NCBI GenBank assembly: GCA_963812965.1
Contig: CAWEXG010000012.1
Location: 1 to 64,000 of the forward strand
Origin: DASXMT01 sp963812965
GTDB taxonomy: Bacteria > Actinomycetota > Acidimicrobiia > Acidimicrobiales > RAAP-2
DNA length: 64,000 nt
Direction: 5' to 3'
In this document: piece after piece, positions 1-9,743 of the stretch
Layout: each line of letters starts with the position of its first letter
How positions within the stretch are numbered: position 1 is the stretch's first letter
The notes under the pieces: model-generated
The model's input: only the letters and a program-made list of their open reading frames with translations
What the model was told of the DNA's origin: nothing
Database searches by the model: none
Translations under genes and position numbers: made by a program

Positions 1-694
1 ATGAGTAGCGAGAGAGGGGTGAGAAACCCCTCCGCCGTAAGCCCAAGGGTTCCTGGGGAAGGCTAATCCCCCCAGGGTAAGTCGGGAGCTAAGGCGAGGC
101 CGAGAGGCGTAGTCGATGCACAACTGGTTGATATTCCAGTACCACCGTGTCCGCGCCAATTCCAATATGGGTGTCCTAAGGGGCTGTCTTTCGAGGCGAA
201 CCGACCGACCCCGTGGAGGAAAGCGAAGGAGGGACGCAGGAGGGTAGGTGAGCCCAGGCGTTGGTTGTCCTGGGGTAAGCGTGTAGGGGGAGGTCTAGGC
301 AAATCCGGACCTCATTCACCCTGAGACGCGATGCCGAGCCACACCAGGCGAAGTCACTAATCCCATGCTGCCGAGAAAATCTTCTAGCGAGCTGACACGG
401 TGCCCGTACCCCAAACCGACACAGGTGGGCAGGTAGAGAATACCAAGGCGATCGGGAGAACTGTGGTTAAGGAACTCGGCAAAATACCTCCGTAACTTCG
501 GGAGAAGGAGGGCCTCAATAGGATGACGGACTACGCGTCCCGAGTCTGAAGAGGTCGCAGAGAATAGGGGAAAGCGACTGTTTACTAAAAACACAGGAGC
601 GTGCGAAGTCGTAAGACGATGTATACGCTCTGACGCCTGCCCGGTGCCGGAAGGTTACGGGGAAGGGTTAGCCCTCGGGCGAAGCTCTGAACCT

Positions 695-1487
<793 letters not shown>

Positions 1488-1745
1488 CGACTTTCCTACT
1501 GTCTCAACCACAGACCCGGCGAAATTGAAGTACGAGTAAAGATGCTCGTTAGCTGCATCAGGACGGAAAGACCCCGTGGACCTTTACTACAGCTTGATGT
1601 TGAGTTTTAGTACATATTGTGTAGGATAGGTGGGAGACTTTGAAGCGTTGGCGCTAGCCAGTGTGGAGTCAACCTTGAAATACCACCCTTTATGTGCCGG
1701 AACCCTAACTTCGGTCCGTTATCCGGATCAGGGACAGCGTCAGGT

Positions 1746-1777
<32 letters not shown>

Positions 1778-1996
1778 ACGTAACGGAGGCGCCCAAAGGT
1801 TCCCTCAGGCTGGTTGGCAATCAGCCGTCGAGTGCAATGGCACAAGGGAGCTTGACTGCGAGACCTACAAGTCGAGCAGGTGCGAAAGCAGGGCATAGTG
1901 ATCCAGCGGTTGCTTGTGGAAGCGCCGTTGCTCAACGGATAAAAGGTACCCCGGGGATAACAGGCTCATCTTCCCCAAGAGTCCATATCGACGGGA

Positions 1997-2042
<46 letters not shown>

Positions 2043-2043
2043 C

Positions 2044-2079
<36 letters not shown>

Positions 2080-2095
2080 TACGCGAGCTGGGTTT

Positions 2096-2127
<32 letters not shown>

Positions 2128-2244
2128 ATGCAGCCGTAGGAGATTTGAGGAAGGCTGTCCCTAGTACGAGAGGACCGGGACGGACGAAGCTCTCGTGTGT
2201 CAGTTGTCCTGCCAAGGGCACTGCTGATTTGCGACCTTCGGGTG

Positions 2245-2276
<32 letters not shown>

Positions 2277-2521
2277 TCGTTCCTAGATGAGATCTCCCAC
2301 AGGGTTAACCTGGTAAGGCCCGTGGCCAGACGACCACGTTGATAGGCCGGAAGTGTACGTGCGGTAACGCATTCAGCTGACCGGTACTAATCGGCCGAGG
2401 GCTTGGAAACTTGCTCGTGCTCGCTATGGAACGCTCAGGGGTGACCGATCGTCGGTCATGCCGGGCTCGCTCTGGATCCCTCTCTGCGTGGATCTCGTGG
2501 CCGAGCCCCGAGCGCACGATT

Positions 2522-2638
2522 TCCGGTGGCCATAGCGGCGGAGAGACACCCGTTCCCATTCCGAACACGGCAGTTAAGCCCGTCAGCGCCGATGGTACTT
2601 GGGGGGTAGCCCCCTGGGAGAGTAGGACGCCGCCGGGA
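2522..2638 (+). rRNA. rrf: 5S rRNA
   Basis: A run of about 117 nt begins TCCGGTGGCC and closes with a complementary GCCGCCGGGA. Inside are the conserved loop with CCATTCCGAAC and the GCGCCGATGGTA segment. It lies about 110 nt after the 23S end, as expected for the last gene of an rrn operon. The ends are set by the terminal helix. Confidence 0.95.
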
Positions 2639-2647
2639 TTTCTCTGC

Positions 2648-2677
2648 ACAAAACCCCCGCATACGCGGGGGTTTTGT
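2648..2677 (+). terminator. Intrinsic terminator of the rRNA operon
   Basis: CCCCCGC (2654-2660) pairs perfectly with GCGGGGG (2665-2671) around a 4-nt loop. The stem extends through AAAA/TTTT (2650-2653/2672-2675), so the T run doubles as stem and U-tract. It follows the 5S gene directly. Confidence 0.93.
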
Positions 2678-2734
2678 CGTTGCTGGACCTCTTTCCGGCT
2701 GTCTGATGGTTCGGGTGGGCAGGGGAGCGGTGGC

Positions 2735-2740
2735 TACACT
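2735..2740 (+). promoter_or_regulatory. -10 box (TACACT) for the TPR-like gene
   Basis: TACACT ends 8 nt before ATG 2749, leaving no room for a Shine-Dalgarno site; this is a leaderless arrangement. It also favours ATG 2749 over the TTG at 2740. Confidence 0.6.
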
Positions 2741-2748
2741 TGGCGGCC

Positions 2749-4092
2749 ATGGCTCCCCGAACTCCGTCTGGTTCTCCGCGCCAACGGGGCTCTGGCGACA
2801 AGCCTGCCAGGGGGCAGGGTGGTAAGCCTGTCGGAGGACAGCGTGGCAGGCCCGCCAGAGGGCAACAACAGGCCAGCGGTCGCTCCTCGGGTGGCGAGAC
2901 GAGTCGCAGCAGCAACGGAGCTCGTGGGCGTGGGGCAGCCCAGCCCAGCCGTGGTCGCTCCTCCGATACACGGGGTCGTTCGTCCGACTCACACGGCTAC
3001 TCCTCCGATACACGGGGTCAGCAGGACGGGCAACGTTCCGGACGTTCCGGAGGAGCCGATCGGTCCAGAGCCGGGTCCAGCGGCCCCCAGGGCGCAAAGG
3101 GTGTAAAAGGCGCAAAGGGCCGGCCCCGGCAGTCCAGCGACCGGCGCCCCTTCGAGTCCAAGCCCCCCGTCGTTCGCAAAGAGTGGGGAAGTGTGGCCCG
3201 TCGAGGGGCGAGCACGGTACGGGACGGAAGCGACGGTCACGGTCCCGACGACGACACGCCCGAAGGTCGTCGACGAAGCCGGAGGCGGACGGATGAGTTC
3301 GTTCCTGAGCAGTGGGTTCGTACCGACAGGCGTCCGGCTCGACGTGGAGCAGACCCGGCTTCGAGCTCTGCTTACCGTGCCGTTCCGGTGGCAGGTCCAC
3401 CCGAGCTTCCACCCGACATCGCCGCCGAGCTGGCATCTGCCGCCGGTCCTGATTGGAACCATCTCAAGCCCCGGATCACTGAGCGGATGGCTGCTGGCAT
3501 CGGTGCTTATGAACGAGAGCGGTACCGGGACGCATCCCGGATCCTGAAGACGGTGATCGACGCCGTGCCCACTGCGCCTTCAGCCCGCGAGCTGGCTGCG
3601 CTCAGCCAGTACCAGCTGGGGTTCTGGAAAGCGGCGCTTCCCAACCTCGAGGCGTTCGCCGCACTGACCGGCTCGGTCGATCTGCATCCGGTGCGGATGG
3701 ACTGCCAGCGAGCCCTGGGTCGCCCGAAGAAGGTCGAAGCGCTGTGGAACGAACTACGTCATGGGTCACCCGATCCAGATGTGTTGACCGAGGGTCGACT
3801 GGTGTTGGCCGGCACCCGAGCCGATGCTGGGGATCTGGCCGGTGCCATCGCCCTCCTGGTCGAGTCCGGCGCCGGTCGTCTGGTCAGGAACCCGGCGCCG
3901 CGGCATCTCCGACAGTGGTACGTGCTGGCCGACCTCACCGAGCGGTCGGGCGAGCTCGCTCGTGCCCGAGAGCTCTTCATGCGCATCGCAGCGGTCGACC
4001 CTGACGCCTACGACGTTGCCGGTCGCCTCGACTCGCTCGGACCCCCAGCTCGGGCTCGACGCACGCCGAACCGTTCTCGTCGCGCCCAGTAG
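2749..4092 (+). CDS. Basic low-complexity protein with C-terminal TPR-like region
   Basis: A protein of about 447 aa with two parts. Residues ~1-210 are rich in Arg, Gly, Ser and Gln with short imperfect repeats (RGQ-type units, then SSDTRG/SSDSHG units). This part is probably disordered and could bind nucleic acid, which is inference. Residues ~225-430 are ordered and alpha-helical with repeat-like helices (for example around AYERERYRDA and ERSGELARARELF), typical of tetratricopeptide repeats. It has its own leaderless promoter after the rRNA terminator, and its stop codon lies inside the -10 box of fbaB. TPR proteins with this layout recur in Actinomycetota without assigned function. The high basic content next to the rRNA genes is suggestive, not proof, of an RNA role. 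Confidence 0.8.
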   Translation: MAPRTPSGSPRQRGSGDKPARGQGGKPVGGQRGRPARGQQQASGRSSGGETSRSSNGARGRGAAQPSRGRSSDTRGRSSDSHGYSSDTRGQQDGQRSGRSGGADRSRAGSSGPQGAKGVKGAKGRPRQSSDRRPFESKPPVVRKEWGSVARRGASTVRDGSDGHGPDDDTPEGRRRSRRRTDEFVPEQWVRTDRRPARRGADPASSSAYRAVPVAGPPELPPDIAAELASAAGPDWNHLKPRITERMAAGIGAYERERYRDASRILKTVIDAVPTAPSARELAALSQYQLGFWKAALPNLEAFAALTGSVDLHPVRMDCQRALGRPKKVEALWNELRHGSPDPDVLTEGRLVLAGTRADAGDLAGAIALLVESGAGRLVRNPAPRHLRQWYVLADLTERSGELARARELFMRIAAVDPDAYDVAGRLDSLGPPARARRTPNRSRRAQ

Positions 4093-4095
4093 GCT
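4090..4095 (+). promoter_or_regulatory. -10 box (TAGGCT) for fbaB
   Basis: TAGGCT ends 8 nt before ATG 4104, suggesting a leaderless transcript. Its TAG is also the stop codon of the upstream gene. Confidence 0.6.
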
Positions 4096-4103
4096 CCCCG
4101 TCC

Positions 4104-5153
4104 ATGGATCTTCAACAACTTCTGGGTGACGAAGCGGACTCGCTGCTCAACCACCGAGCGACAGCATTCCCGGCGGAGAACCTCCTTCTCCCCACCCCGA
4201 ACCATGTGGAGCGCGTCTTCGCAGACTCGGACCGCTCACCTGCCGTCCTCCGGAACCTGGGAGCGGTGTACAACACCGGACGTCTTGCCGGTACCGGCTA
4301 CCTCTCGATCCTCCCGGTCGATCAGGGCATCGAGCACTCGGCTGCCGCCAGTTTCTCGAAGTTCCCGGCGTACTTCGACCCGGCCAAGCTGGTGGATCTC
4401 GCCATCGCCGGCGGCTGCAACGCCATCGCCACCACCCTCGGTGGTCTCGGCATCGTCTCCCGACGGTATGCCGATCGGATGCCGTTCATCGTGAAGCTCA
4501 ACCACAACGACTTCCTCAACTACCCCAACACCTACGACCAGACCATGTTCGGCTCGGCCCAACAGGCCGCCGATCTCGGTGCCGTCGGGGTGGGCGCGAC
4601 CATCTACTTTGGGTCGGAGCATGCTGACAGGCAGATCGGGGAGGTGTCCCGGATGTTCGCCGAGGCCCATCGCCTGGGCATGTTCACCGTCCTGTGGTGC
4701 TACCTCCGCAATAGCGCGTTCAAGAAGGATGGCGTCGACTACCACCTGTCAGCCGACCTCACCGGCCAGGCGAATCATCTCGGGGTCACCATCGAGGCGG
4801 ACATCATCAAGCAGAAGCAGCCGGAGAACAACGGTGGCTACAACGCTCTCCAGTTCGGGAAGACCGACCCGCTCGTCTACGACAAGCTGACCACGGACCA
4901 TCCCATCGACCTCACCCGTTGGCAGGTCGTGAACTGCTATGCCGGTCGGATCGGCCTGATCAACTCGGGCGGCGAGTCCAAGGGCGCGAACGACCTGGCC
5001 CAGGCGGTCAGGACTGCTGTGATCAACAAACGAGCCGGCGGGGCGGGCCTGATCGTCGGTCGCAAGGCATTCCAGCGGCCGACCGACGAGGGGGCAGCGC
5101 TCATCCACGCCATCCAGGATGTCTACCTCGACGACGCCGTGACCATCGCCTGA
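4104..5153 (+). CDS. fbaB: Class I fructose-bisphosphate aldolase (DhnA/FbaB type)
   Basis: A 349-aa protein that cleaves fructose-1,6-bisphosphate to two triose phosphates, or condenses them in gluconeogenesis, in the cytosol. It aligns along its full length with E. coli FbaB as I recall it. Shared blocks include NTGRLAGTGYLSILPVDQG, KLNHNDFLNYPNTYDQT, GVGATIYFGSE and YLRNSAFKKDGVDYH. The Schiff-base lysine region IIKQKQPENNGG (about residue 236) is also shared, as is the C-terminal AVINKRAGGAGLIVGRKAF. Length matches the family (about 350). No metal is needed in class I enzymes. It appears monocistronic, with its own leaderless promoter. Confidence 0.96.
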   Translation: MDLQQLLGDEADSLLNHRATAFPAENLLLPTPNHVERVFADSDRSPAVLRNLGAVYNTGRLAGTGYLSILPVDQGIEHSAAASFSKFPAYFDPAKLVDLAIAGGCNAIATTLGGLGIVSRRYADRMPFIVKLNHNDFLNYPNTYDQTMFGSAQQAADLGAVGVGATIYFGSEHADRQIGEVSRMFAEAHRLGMFTVLWCYLRNSAFKKDGVDYHLSADLTGQANHLGVTIEADIIKQKQPENNGGYNALQFGKTDPLVYDKLTTDHPIDLTRWQVVNCYAGRIGLINSGGESKGANDLAQAVRTAVINKRAGGAGLIVGRKAFQRPTDEGAALIHAIQDVYLDDAVTIA

Positions 5154-5236
5154 GAGGCGGATCTCACGACCCTGGCGAAGACCGGACGGCCGTGACGACC
5201 TGCACTGCCTATCCGTTGGGCCTCTCATGCCGGCAT

Positions 5237-5242
5237 TACACT
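5237..5242 (+). promoter_or_regulatory. -10 box (TACACT) upstream of korAB
   Basis: TACACT lies 6 nt before GTG 5249 and about 135 nt before korA, so the mRNA would begin with the short ORF at 5249. The shared motif TGGGCCTCT lies at 5217-5225. Confidence 0.5.
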
Positions 5243-5248
5243 GAGGGC

Positions 5249-5347
5249 GTGAGCATGGAACCAGGGGCAGGCGAGCGGGGAGCAAGCAGAGCGCCCGCAG
5301 CTGATCGCCCATTTACCAGCAGCGCCGAGTGTCGAACCGGCGACTGA
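5249..5347 (+). CDS. Putative leaderless short ORF upstream of korA
   Basis: GTG 5249 sits exactly 6 nt after a good -10 box and opens a 32-codon frame ending at 5347, 27 nt before korA. The peptide has no recognisable family; it is rich in Ala, Gly and Arg with a single Cys near its end. Leaderless translation of such leaders is common in actinobacteria. It could be a leader peptide or merely 5' UTR; nothing in the sequence decides this. Confidence 0.3.
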   Translation: MSMEPGAGERGASRAPAADRPFTSSAECRTGD

Positions 5348-5374
5348 CTGCAGCAAGACGACCAAGGGAGCACG

Positions 5375-7381
5375 GTGCCTGACACCACGACCAATGAGCC
5401 ATCGCATCACCCACTCGACCGCGTGGTCATCCGGTTCGCCGGCGACTCAGGTGATGGCATGCAGCTCGTCGGAGACCGCTTCACGACATCGTCGGCCCTG
5501 TTCGGCAACGATCTGGCCACCTTCCCGGACTTTCCCGCCGAGATCCGCGCCCCCGCCGGGACGCTGGCCGGTGTGTCGGCGTTTCAGGTCCACATCTCCG
5601 ATCACGACATCCTGACTCCCGGCGACGACCCCAATGTCCTGGTGGCCATGAACCCTGCAGCGTTGAAGGCCAACGTGGCCACGCTGCCGCCCGGAGCCAT
5701 CCTGATCGTCAACGTCGATGCCTTCGACGACCGAAACCTGGCCAAGGCGGGCTACGCCGTCAACCCGCTGAGCGACGGCAGCCTGTCCGGGTACACCGTG
5801 TACGAGGTTCCGATGACCTCGATCACCACCGAGGTGTCCAAGGATGCCGGCGTGAAGCCACGTGATGCCGAGCGCTCGAAGAACTTCTTCGCTCTCGGCC
5901 TCATCAGTTGGCTCTTCAACCGTCCCACCGAGCCCACGGCCCAGTGGATCGAGAAGCGTTTCTCGTCCAAGCCAATGGTGCAGGAAGCCAACCTCCGGGC
6001 GTTCAAGGCCGGCTTCCACTTCGGTGAGACGGCCGAGCTGTTCGAGTCCTCGTACGAAGTTCGCCCAGCGGAGCTGGAGCCAGGAGAGTACGTCAACATC
6101 ACCGGGAACACAGCAACAGCGTGGGGCCTCATCGTCGCCGCCACCCAGAGTGGGCTGCCCTTGTTCCTCGGTACCTATCCCATCACGCCTGCCTCGGACA
6201 TTCTCCACGAGCTGTCGAAGCACAAGGAGTACGGCGTCCGCACCTTCCAGGCCGAGGACGAGATCGCCGGTGTCGGTGCCGCACTCGGCGCTGCTTTCGG
6301 TGGTGCGCTCGGGGTGACCACGACCTCGGGTCCAGGGGTCGACTTGAAGGCGGAGATGATCGGGTTGGCCATCGGCCTGGAGCTGCCGCTGGTGGTCATC
6401 GATATCCAGCGAGGAGGCCCGTCCACCGGTCTGCCGACCAAGACCGAACAGGCCGATCTACTCCACGCCATGTACGGGCGCCACGGCGAGGCGCCGCTTC
6501 CCATCGTGGCGGCCAAGACGCCGTCGCACTGCTTTGAGACAGTGATCGAGGCGGTCCGCCTCGCGGTCAAGTACCGCACCCCGGTGATGCTCCTCTCCGA
6601 CGGGTACCTGGCCAACGGCACCGAGCCGTGGCGTCTCCCTGATCTCGACGATCTGCCGGAGATCGATCCGGCGTTCGCCACGGAGCCGAACCACACCGAC
6701 CCGGATGGGGAGAAGACGTTCTGGCCGTACGTTCGTGACGAGGAGACCCTCGCCCGCCCGTGGGCGCCTCCTGGCGTTCCCGGGCTCGAACATCGCATCG
6801 GTGGCCTGGAGAAGGCCGACGGGAGCGGCAGCGTCGCCTACGACGGAGCCAACCACGAGCGGATGACCCGGTTGCGGGCTGCCCGGATCGCAGGCATCGC
6901 CAACGACATTCCGCTGCTCGAGGTCGATGACGCCGACGACGATGCCAAGGTCCTGGTGGTGGGGTGGGGATCGACGTACGGAGCGATCGCCGCTGGGGTT
7001 CGGCGGGTAAGGGCCCGGGACCACAAGGTTGCCCACGCCCACCTCGTCCATCTCAATCCGTTCCCGTCCAATCTGGGGGAGGTACTGGCTCGGTACGAGA
7101 GGGTACTGGTGCCTGAGGTGAACCTCGGACAGCTCAGCCGGCTGCTCCGGGCCGAGTTCCTGGTGGATGCGGTGTCCTTCACCAAGATCCAAGGTGTCCC
7201 GTTCCGGGCTGCCGAGATGGAGGCGGTGATCCTGGAACAGATCGGTGAGGTGTCCGGGGGTTCTGGGGGTTCCGAGGGTTCCGAGGGTTCCGAGGGTTCC
7301 GAGGGTTCGGCAACGGTGCCCGTGAACCCGGCGTCTACGAACGGCACGCCGGCCCCTGCAAACGGAAAGGCATCCAGCTGA
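5375..7381 (+). CDS. korA: 2-oxoacid (2-oxoglutarate):ferredoxin oxidoreductase, alpha subunit
   Basis: The 668-aa fused gamma-alpha subunit of the KorAB complex, which oxidatively decarboxylates 2-oxoglutarate to succinyl-CoA and reduces ferredoxin. Residues ~10-190 are the gamma domain (RFAGDSGDGMQLVGDRF near the start). Residues ~230-430 are the alpha thiamine-enzyme domain with YPITPASDILHELS, FQAEDEIAGVGAALGAAFGG and TTTSGPG. The rest is the transketolase-C-like domain. This layout and length match mycobacterial KorA (about 650 aa). GTG 5375 follows AAGGGAG. The last ~45 residues are a linker of GSEGSEG repeats and Ala/Pro/Thr that homologues need not have. Its stop overlaps korB (TGATG). 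The exact 2-oxoacid is inferred from the family. Confidence 0.93.
   Translation: MPDTTTNEPSHHPLDRVVIRFAGDSGDGMQLVGDRFTTSSALFGNDLATFPDFPAEIRAPAGTLAGVSAFQVHISDHDILTPGDDPNVLVAMNPAALKANVATLPPGAILIVNVDAFDDRNLAKAGYAVNPLSDGSLSGYTVYEVPMTSITTEVSKDAGVKPRDAERSKNFFALGLISWLFNRPTEPTAQWIEKRFSSKPMVQEANLRAFKAGFHFGETAELFESSYEVRPAELEPGEYVNITGNTATAWGLIVAATQSGLPLFLGTYPITPASDILHELSKHKEYGVRTFQAEDEIAGVGAALGAAFGGALGVTTTSGPGVDLKAEMIGLAIGLELPLVVIDIQRGGPSTGLPTKTEQADLLHAMYGRHGEAPLPIVAAKTPSHCFETVIEAVRLAVKYRTPVMLLSDGYLANGTEPWRLPDLDDLPEIDPAFATEPNHTDPDGEKTFWPYVRDEETLARPWAPPGVPGLEHRIGGLEKADGSGSVAYDGANHERMTRLRAARIAGIANDIPLLEVDDADDDAKVLVVGWGSTYGAIAAGVRRVRARDHKVAHAHLVHLNPFPSNLGEVLARYERVLVPEVNLGQLSRLLRAEFLVDAVSFTKIQGVPFRAAEMEAVILEQIGEVSGGSGGSEGSEGSEGSEGSATVPVNPASTNGTPAPANGKASS
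7257..7309 (+). repeat. 9-bp tandem repeat inside korA (GSE-coding)
   Basis: About six copies of GGTTCCGAG, the first ones degenerate, encode the Gly-Ser-Glu linker near the KorA C-terminus. The array is in frame, so copy-number changes would not break the gene. Confidence 0.9.
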
Positions 7382-8415
7382 TGACTGACGTGGCTGACCC
7401 CGTCGCAGTCCCCGTGACCACCCGGAAGGACTGGTCCTCCGACCAAGAGGTGCGGTGGTGTCCGGGGTGTGGGGACTACTCCATCCTGGCTGCCGTTCAG
7501 ATGCTCCTCCCTGACCTCGGTGTGCGTCGGGAGAGCACGGTGTTCCTCTCGGGGATCGGGTGTGCCGCCCGCTTCCCCTACTACATGAACACGTACGGCA
7601 TGCACTCGATCCACGGCAGGGCTCCGGCCATCGCCACCGGTTTGGCCACCACTCGACCGGACCTCGATGTGTGGGTGATCACCGGTGACGGCGACTCGCT
7701 GTCGATCGGTGGGAACCACCTCATTCACGCCTTGCGCCGTAACGTCAACATCACCATTTTGCTGTTCAACAACCAGATCTACGGCTTGACCAAGGGCCAG
7801 TACTCGCCCACATCCGAAGTGGCCAAGGTGACCAAGTCGACACCGTTCGGTTCGCTCGAACAGCCGTTCAACCCGTTGAGCTTGGCCTTGGGGGCGGAGG
7901 CCACCTTCGTGGCCCGGACCCACGACCTGGATCGCAAGCACATGATGGAGACCTTCCGCCGTGCCCATCAGCACAAGGGGGCATCGTTCGTGGAGATCTA
8001 CCAGAACTGCAACGTCTTCAACGATGGCGCTTTTGCCCAGATCACCGGGAAGGACCAGCGTGCCGACATGTTGGTCCCCCTGGTTCACGGGAAGCCGATC
8101 CGGTTCGGGGCAGAGGGTGAGCACGGTGTCGTGCTGCATCCTGACGGATCACTCCACCTGGTCGAAGTGGCCGATGTGGGCGAGTCGGCGTTACTCGTTC
8201 ACGACGAGCACCGAGACAGCCCGGGGCTGGCCTTCCAGCTGAGCCGGTTGTCGAGAGGGCCCTACGAGCCGACGCCGATCGGTGTGTTCCGGGACGTGGA
8301 CCGGCCCGACTACGGAACGTCCATGAACCACCAGCTCGACGAGGCTGTGGAGCGGAAGGGCAGAGGAGATCTGAAGCAGCTGCTCCGGTCGGGTTCGTCC
8401 TGGGTCGTTGAGTAG
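7381..8415 (+). CDS. korB: 2-oxoacid (2-oxoglutarate):ferredoxin oxidoreductase, beta subunit
   Basis: The 344-aa thiamine-diphosphate-binding subunit that partners KorA. It carries the CPGCGDY motif near residue 28, the conserved SGIGCAARFPYY and GRAPAIATG segments, and the GDGDS...NN thiamine-diphosphate motif (residues ~101-131). It also has the NNQIYGLTKGQYSPTS block typical of this family. Length agrees with KorB proteins (about 340-370 aa). Its ATG overlaps the korA stop by one base, giving tight translational coupling. A ferredoxin is the expected electron partner; a small ferredoxin gene lies far away at 51.4 kb, and pairing them would be speculative. Confidence 0.94.
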   Translation: MTDVADPVAVPVTTRKDWSSDQEVRWCPGCGDYSILAAVQMLLPDLGVRRESTVFLSGIGCAARFPYYMNTYGMHSIHGRAPAIATGLATTRPDLDVWVITGDGDSLSIGGNHLIHALRRNVNITILLFNNQIYGLTKGQYSPTSEVAKVTKSTPFGSLEQPFNPLSLALGAEATFVARTHDLDRKHMMETFRRAHQHKGASFVEIYQNCNVFNDGAFAQITGKDQRADMLVPLVHGKPIRFGAEGEHGVVLHPDGSLHLVEVADVGESALLVHDEHRDSPGLAFQLSRLSRGPYEPTPIGVFRDVDRPDYGTSMNHQLDEAVERKGRGDLKQLLRSGSSWVVE

Positions 8416-8460
8416 TCCGCTGCGCCGCTGCGCCTGATCCGGAAGGCATTGTCCTCTGTG

Positions 8461-9663
8461 TCAGTCGACGAGTGTTCGGTAGACCATGCCGGTGCGCGGC
8501 TTGGGGTGGAAGTAGGTGCTCTTCGGAGGCATACGGCGGTGGGCATGGGCCCACTGGGCGATCTGGTCCACGGTGACCGGCCGTAGCAGGATGGCAGCTT
8601 GCGCCTCCCCGCTGTCGACGACCGAAACGGCATCCTGCCAGCTATAGCGAAACTCGATGTCGTGATCGGGCAGCTCGGCGATGACCAACGCCACCATCGA
8701 CGAATCGAGATCTGACCCTGCGGCCTCCGGCGTCCCGTCTTTGGGGGACAGCAACCACACTCCTGACGGCATCACCAGGGCGAGTGCTCCGGACTCACCG
8801 AGGGCGGTGACCGTTCGCGTATCGAGCTCGCCGGCCCGGGTTGCCTCAAACCACGAAGAGAAGACGTCGACCAGGTCCAGTCCGTCGGGCAGGCCGGATA
8901 GGACACGGTGCACGGGACCTACGGCCAGCTCGTCCTCGGCCAGCTCCACGACCAATGTCATGATCAGGTCGAACGCACCGGGGGTCGACGCACCCGCTGC
9001 AGCGCGACGCTCCTGCTGAAACGCCAGGGCCGTCTCGTAACGATGGTGGCCGTCGGCGATGATCACCGGAGAGGCGCCTACTGCGTCGCCGATGGCGGCG
9101 ATTGCACCCTCGTCATCGACGACCCATAGCTCGTGTCGAACGCCGTCATCATCGGTGGCAACGACATCCGGGAGGCCGTCCGTGGTGAACGTCTTCGACA
9201 GCCCGGCAGCGAGCGACAGACCCCAGACGGGAGACAAGTTCGTCTCGGTGGCCCGGAGCAGGTCGAGACGATCGCTCTTCGGCTTGGCGAGGGTCTCTTC
9301 GTGTGGAAGGACATCGCCACGACCATCTGCGTCGATGGCCAGTGCGCCGATGACCCCCGTGGTGTGTGCGGCCTCGCCCGGGAGCGTCATTCGATAGACG
9401 TAGAAGGCAGGGTTGGGGTCACGAAGTAATTGGCCATACTCTTCCCATTCGGCCAGGAGTCGGGCTGCGTTCTGATACCGATCGAGCCCTGCTCGACCGT
9501 CAAGCTCGGGGAGCTCTACCCGGACTGCATTCGCACTGTGCCGGCGAGCCAGGGTGGCTCGTTCCGGGGGTTCCACAACGTCGTACGGTGGCGCGATCAC
9601 CGCGTTCTGGTCGACCCTGGCCGTGTCGTAACGCAGTCCAGGAAACGGTTCGAATCGAGGCAT
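8461..9663 (-). CDS. DUF1015 family protein
   Basis: A protein of about 400 aa from ATG 9663; an ATG-like extension to 9681 is possible but less natural. It starts MPRFEPFPGLRYD and has the family hallmarks APPYDVV (~residue 25), HEETL (~120) and IIADGHHRYETA (~220). The last is the most conserved DUF1015 motif. The biochemical role is unknown for this family, which is widespread in actinobacteria, Chloroflexi and archaea. It is convergent with korB (45-nt gap without an evident strong terminator) and divergent from the MerR gene. No signal peptide or membrane segment is visible. Confidence 0.88.
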   Translation of the reverse strand: MPRFEPFPGLRYDTARVDQNAVIAPPYDVVEPPERATLARRHSANAVRVELPELDGRAGLDRYQNAARLLAEWEEYGQLLRDPNPAFYVYRMTLPGEAAHTTGVIGALAIDADGRGDVLPHEETLAKPKSDRLDLLRATETNLSPVWGLSLAAGLSKTFTTDGLPDVVATDDDGVRHELWVVDDEGAIAAIGDAVGASPVIIADGHHRYETALAFQQERRAAAGASTPGAFDLIMTLVVELAEDELAVGPVHRVLSGLPDGLDLVDVFSSWFEATRAGELDTRTVTALGESGALALVMPSGVWLLSPKDGTPEAAGSDLDSSMVALVIAELPDHDIEFRYSWQDAVSVVDSGEAQAAILLRPVTVDQIAQWAHAHRRMPPKSTYFHPKPRTGMVYRTLVD

Positions 9664-9691
9664 GAACACTGCGTAGCACATCCGCGTTCGC

Positions 9692-9697
9692 TACCAT
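9692..9697 (+). promoter_or_regulatory. -10 box (TACCAT) for the MerR gene and its short leader ORF
   Basis: TACCAT lies 7 nt before GTG 9705, which starts a 12-codon ORF. This would make the MerR gene the second cistron of a leaderless message. Confidence 0.45.
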
Positions 9698-9704
9698 GCC
9701 GGAC

Positions 9705-9743
9705 GTGGCCTGTAGGTGTTCTTCTGACGTGGCCGAAGCATGA
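9705..9743 (+). CDS. Putative Cys-containing leaderless uORF coupled to the MerR gene
   Basis: GTG 9705 is 7 nt after a -10 box and encodes 12 residues (MACRCSSDVAEA), with two cysteines among the first five. Its TGA overlaps the ATG of the MerR gene at 9740 (ATGA), so the two would be translationally coupled. Leaderless Cys-rich uORFs acting as cysteine-responsive attenuators are described in mycobacteria. Whether this one does so is inference. Confidence 0.35.
   Translation: MACRCSSDVAEA

Noticed and set aside
2456..3436. 326-codon minus-strand ORF opposite the TPR-like gene
   Set aside because: It is a GC-driven shadow of a repetitive Arg-rich gene and runs into the 5S rRNA and terminator.
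6838..8139. 433-codon minus-strand ORF opposite korA/korB
   Set aside because: It spans the junction of two well-supported genes and lacks family features.
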